Assembly (NCBI GenBank): GCA_016784265.1
Contig: JADHUZ010000030.1
Span: forward strand, 1-9,215
Direction: 5' to 3'
Origin: Fidelibacterota bacterium
GTDB lineage: Bacteria; Fidelibacterota; BS150m-G59
DNA length: 9,215 bases
In this document: positions 6,940 through 9,215 of the stretch, piece by piece
Layout of the letters: each line of letters opens with the position of its first letter
How positions within the stretch are numbered: the first letter of the stretch is position 1
Notes under the pieces: generated by a model
What the model was told of the DNA's origin: nothing
Database searches by the model: none
Seen by the model: the letters and a program-made list of their open reading frames with translations, nothing else
Made by a program: the position numbers and the translations under genes

Positions 6940-8661
6940 TTATTGATTTGGCGATTCGCCGGTTTTTATTTCGTGAATATTAAGTTGGATATTTTTTCTG
7001 CCGTTCCATTCATTTATTTCAATGACATAGGCGATGTGAACGGGCTCTTTATTAAAAAACTTTTGATAATTCTCGGATTGATTAAAGGCGATGGCATCGA
7101 ATGTATAACCGTTTTGGCTGGCGCAGAATTTCAGATGTTTCCCACTGCCGACAACTTTTGGATATAGAATTTTTACATCGGTGCTCGAAAAAATAGGACG
7201 CATATTCCCAGGCCCGAAAGGTGCCATTTTATCTAAAAACTTTAGCAAGTCATAACTGATGTTGTCCAAAGAGATATTTAAATCCAGATATAGTTTAGGA
7301 ACGAGCATTTCTGGCGAAACCATTTTGTGAAACAATGCGGAAATTTGGTCTCGAAATGCCGGCAATTGCTCTTTTGTGATGGAAAGCCCTGCCGCCATTT
7401 TATGTCCGCCATGATTGGTTAAGTGGTTGCTACACAGATCAAGCAATTGATATAAATCCAGCCCTTCTATACTCCTTCCGGAACCCTTGCCTTCCCCATT
7501 TTGGAAAGAAATAACTATTGTCGGCAAATAAAATTCTTCTTTTATTTTGGATGCAACAATTCCGATAACGCCGAGATGCCACTGATCGCCCCACAGCACG
7601 AGTCCTCTCGCGGTTTCCAAATCATATTCAAATCGAATTTGTTGGATAGCCTCATCAACAATTGCTTTTTCTACCACTCGGCGATTTTGATTTTCAATAT
7701 CTACTATCTGTGCCATTGGCGCAACTTCACATCGGTCTTTTGTGGTGAGTAATTCTACAGCCCTGTATCCTTCTCCCATTCTACCGAGTGCGTTAATTCG
7801 AGGGGCGATTCGAAATACCAATTGTGAAACGTTGATTGATTTTGAGATATCAATACCGGCGATGTCGAGCAATCCCAACAATCCGGGGCGTTGAGTCTCT
7901 CGGAGGCGATCTAATCCCAGAGCCATGATAATCCTATTTTCTCCGACAATTGGAACGATATCCGCAGCTGTTCCCAAGCATGCAAATTCAAGAAGTTGAA
8001 GAGTTTTTTCTTCTGGAACATCAAGCCTGTACGCCACCGCCTGAACCAGTTTGAATGCAACGCCAGCACCGCAAAGATCTTTAAAAGGATAAGGACAATC
8101 AAGGCGTTTTGGGTTCAGCACTGCTTCTGCATCTGGGAGAGATTCCTGCGGTAAATGGTGGTCGGAGATAATCACATCCAATCCGTAATCGTGAGCATAT
8201 GCAATCTGTTCGAAAGCGTTGATCCCGAAATCACAAGTAATCAGTAACGAGGCGCCAATCTGCACGGCATGATCAATGCCAGAAAAGGGCAAACCATATC
8301 CTTCTCGTTCGCGATTTGGAATATAAAAAGATACATCCATCTCGAGATTTTCAGCAAAAAATGTGTAAAGTAAAGAAGTTCCTGTTGTGCCGTCAACATC
8401 ATAATCGCCAAGTATCAATATCTTTTTTCCGCTTTTATAGCAATCAATAATCAAATCGACAGCGTTTGCCATATCTTTCATCAAGTACGGATCATGGAAC
8501 TGAGATGACGAAGTTTTTAAAAAACGTTCTCGCTCCAAAGAATCTATCAATCCACGTGCCACAATTAATTTTGCTTGAATTGGGGTGTAACCTTCCCGTG
8601 ATGTAATTTTTTCTACATCAGCAGTATTTATCTTTGCATATTTCCAATCTTTTTCTTTCAA
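6940..8661 (-). CDS. recJ: RecJ, single-stranded-DNA-specific 5'-3' exonuclease
   Basis: RecJ degrades single-stranded DNA 5' to 3' in recombination and mismatch or base-excision repair. The 573-residue protein has the DHH phosphoesterase core: GDYDVDG (85-91), CDFGI with D144 (143-147), SDHH (166-169), and LGTAADIVPIVGENR (229-243) with D234. RINALGRM (288-295) follows. The DHHA1 domain has GKGSGRS (391-397) and GGHKMAAG (418-425). A C-terminal OB-like domain begins near PFGPGNMRPIF (481-491) and ends with NGRKNIQLNI. Length is normal (about 560-580). The initiator is TTG at 8661-8659, chosen because the conserved N-terminal region begins just after it and no ATG lies close by. Its ribosome site is weak. 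It starts 19 nt after the mature 3' end of rnpB with no terminator between, so rnpB transcription probably continues into it. Confidence 0.94.
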   Translation of the reverse strand: MKEKDWKYAKINTADVEKITSREGYTPIQAKLIVARGLIDSLERERFLKTSSSQFHDPYLMKDMANAVDLIIDCYKSGKKILILGDYDVDGTTGTSLLYTFFAENLEMDVSFYIPNREREGYGLPFSGIDHAVQIGASLLITCDFGINAFEQIAYAHDYGLDVIISDHHLPQESLPDAEAVLNPKRLDCPYPFKDLCGAGVAFKLVQAVAYRLDVPEEKTLQLLEFACLGTAADIVPIVGENRIIMALGLDRLRETQRPGLLGLLDIAGIDISKSINVSQLVFRIAPRINALGRMGEGYRAVELLTTKDRCEVAPMAQIVDIENQNRRVVEKAIVDEAIQQIRFEYDLETARGLVLWGDQWHLGVIGIVASKIKEEFYLPTIVISFQNGEGKGSGRSIEGLDLYQLLDLCSNHLTNHGGHKMAAGLSITKEQLPAFRDQISALFHKMVSPEMLVPKLYLDLNISLDNISYDLLKFLDKMAPFGPGNMRPIFSSTDVKILYPKVVGSGKHLKFCASQNGYTFDAIAFNQSENYQKFFNKEPVHIAYVIEINEWNGRKNIQLNIHEIKTGESPNQ

Positions 8662-8680
8662 TTGTACTTCAAATACCAGT

Positions 8681-9051
8681 ATGCTGGGAAGAACTGTAAG
8701 CCGAATTCTGTAATTGGCAATTATTTATCTTGTCAGATCTTTACAGACCTGCTCATGCGATCCACCCGGACTTATTTTCTCTGCCAAACGGCAGGGAAAG
8801 CATAGCGAGCAACTATTTCATCCATGCTTGATCTTGCTCCGAAAAGGGTTTACCATGCCCTCATCTTCACAGACAAAGCGGTGCGCTCTTACCGCACCAT
8901 TTCACCCTTACCCCGATATCGGGGCGGTATATTTTCTGTGGCACTTTCCCCCAGTTGCCCGGAGTCGCCGTTAGCGACTTTCCTGCTCTGCGGAGTTCGG
9001 ACTTTCCTCCCCGACATTTTTGTCGAGGCAATTACCCATTCTTCCCAGCAT
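8681..9051 (-). ncRNA. rnpB: RNase P RNA (bacterial class A)
   Basis: This is the catalytic RNA that removes 5' leaders from tRNA precursors, about 371 nt. On the minus strand the two ends form a 13-bp helix P1 (9051-9039 with 8693-8681), and P2 is made by GTAATTG (9035-9029) with CAATTAC (8716-8710). The conserved cores are all present in order: GAGGAAAGTCCGAACTCC near the 5' end, CAGGAAAGTCGC, GGGGGAAAGTGCCACAGAAA followed by TATACCGCC, GGTAAGGGTGAAA with GGTGCGGTAAGAGCGCACC, GGTAAACCC, CGGAGCAAGATCAA, the CCGGGTGG loop that binds the tRNA 3' CCA end, and finally CAGAATTCGGCTTACAG. P12 is reduced to a 5-bp hairpin (8911-8924). Exact mature ends are inferred from P1. Open frames crossing it on the + strand are chance. 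Confidence 0.97.
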
Positions 9052-9083
9052 TTTTTTGTTCATGTGATCGCTCCGAATAGAGG

Positions 9084-9092
9084 ATTCTACCA
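9084..9092 (-). promoter_or_regulatory. Possible extended -10 promoter for rnpB and the downstream unit
   Basis: The minus strand reads TGGTAGAAT, which fits an extended -10 (TGn plus a five-of-six match to TATAAT). It would start transcription near 9076, about 25 nt before the first P1 base. No good -35 hexamer lies at 16-18 nt, and the predicted leader would need trimming, so the call is tentative. No other better candidate stood out in 9052-9215. Confidence 0.3.
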
Positions 9093-9215
9093 CAAACGCT
9101 ATCTTATTGGCTTTATCCAGAAAAAGGTTTGCGCATTATTGTTGATAATGAACAAAAAGAAATTCTTGAATTTTCAAATCAGTAGGGCGTGATGATGAAA
9201 ATGTACGGCATAAAG
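9093..9215. other. Right-edge segment without a confident gene
   Basis: About 120 nt of AT-rich sequence upstream of rnpB. On the + strand a frame without start codon (9081-9182) reads like protein (…IIVDNEQKEILEF…) and ends at TAG 9183-9185. Three in-frame ATGs follow at 9192, 9195 and 9201, and could be the start of a + strand gene divergent from rnpB that runs off the window. There is no clear ribosome site. On the minus strand a frame entering from the edge stops within the segment. None of these is strong enough to call. Confidence 0.2.

Noticed and set aside
8681..9051. 13-bp inverted repeats about 345 bp apart, resembling insertion-sequence ends
   Set aside because: They are the two strands of helix P1 of RNase P RNA. 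No transposase lies between them.
8824..9192. A 122-codon open frame on the + strand
   Set aside because: It runs antisense through the conserved core of rnpB and its composition follows the RNA helices. No ribosome site or recognisable motif supports it.

Overview
This 9.2 kb window is a stretch of AT-rich bacterial chromosome that is almost all coding. Apart from the 3' end of one + strand gene at the left edge, everything recognisable lies on the minus strand. Read right to left, the order is: RNase P RNA (rnpB), recJ, an acyl-CoA dehydrogenase, a PgpH-type 7TM-HD phosphodiesterase, ybeY, a CNNM/CBS membrane protein, mazG, hypA and hypB. A strong bidirectional hairpin terminator then separates hypB from the convergent + strand gene. 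No mobile element, CRISPR array, tRNA or phage-like module was seen.

The genes are very tightly packed. rnpB ends about 19 nt before recJ. recJ to the dehydrogenase is 13-14 nt, the dehydrogenase stop abuts the pgpH start, and pgpH/ybeY and ybeY/CNNM each overlap by one base (TAATG). CNNM to mazG is 3 nt, mazG to hypA 9 nt, and hypA/hypB overlap by 8 nt. No terminator-like hairpin is visible on the minus strand until 188-213. The simplest reading is one transcription unit of about 8.9 kb that begins with a structural RNA and ends with nickel-insertion genes. Internal promoters cannot be excluded.

Functionally the unit mixes RNA maturation (rnpB, ybeY), DNA repair (recJ), nucleotide-pool cleaning (mazG), probable cyclic-di-AMP turnover (pgpH), ion or membrane homeostasis (CNNM/CBS), acyl-CoA oxidation, and Ni delivery to hydrogenase or another nickel enzyme (hypA, hypB). 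The neighbouring pgpH and ybeY genes are a familiar bacterial pairing. The other neighbours look like packing of housekeeping genes rather than one pathway.

Taxonomy is uncertain. A YbeY with Asp in place of the third metal-ligand His and a Cys-Gly turn is, from memory, typical of the Bacteroidetes/Chlorobi/FCB side of the tree. The Shine-Dalgarno sites in front of several genes and the use of TTG starts argue against a core Bacteroidetes genome. A deep FCB-type lineage is a tentative inference. I see no clear evidence of a novel system. The most notable points are the rnpB-recJ arrangement, the hairpin that holds the ybeY stop and CNNM start, the shortened CNNM protein, and hypAB standing alone.
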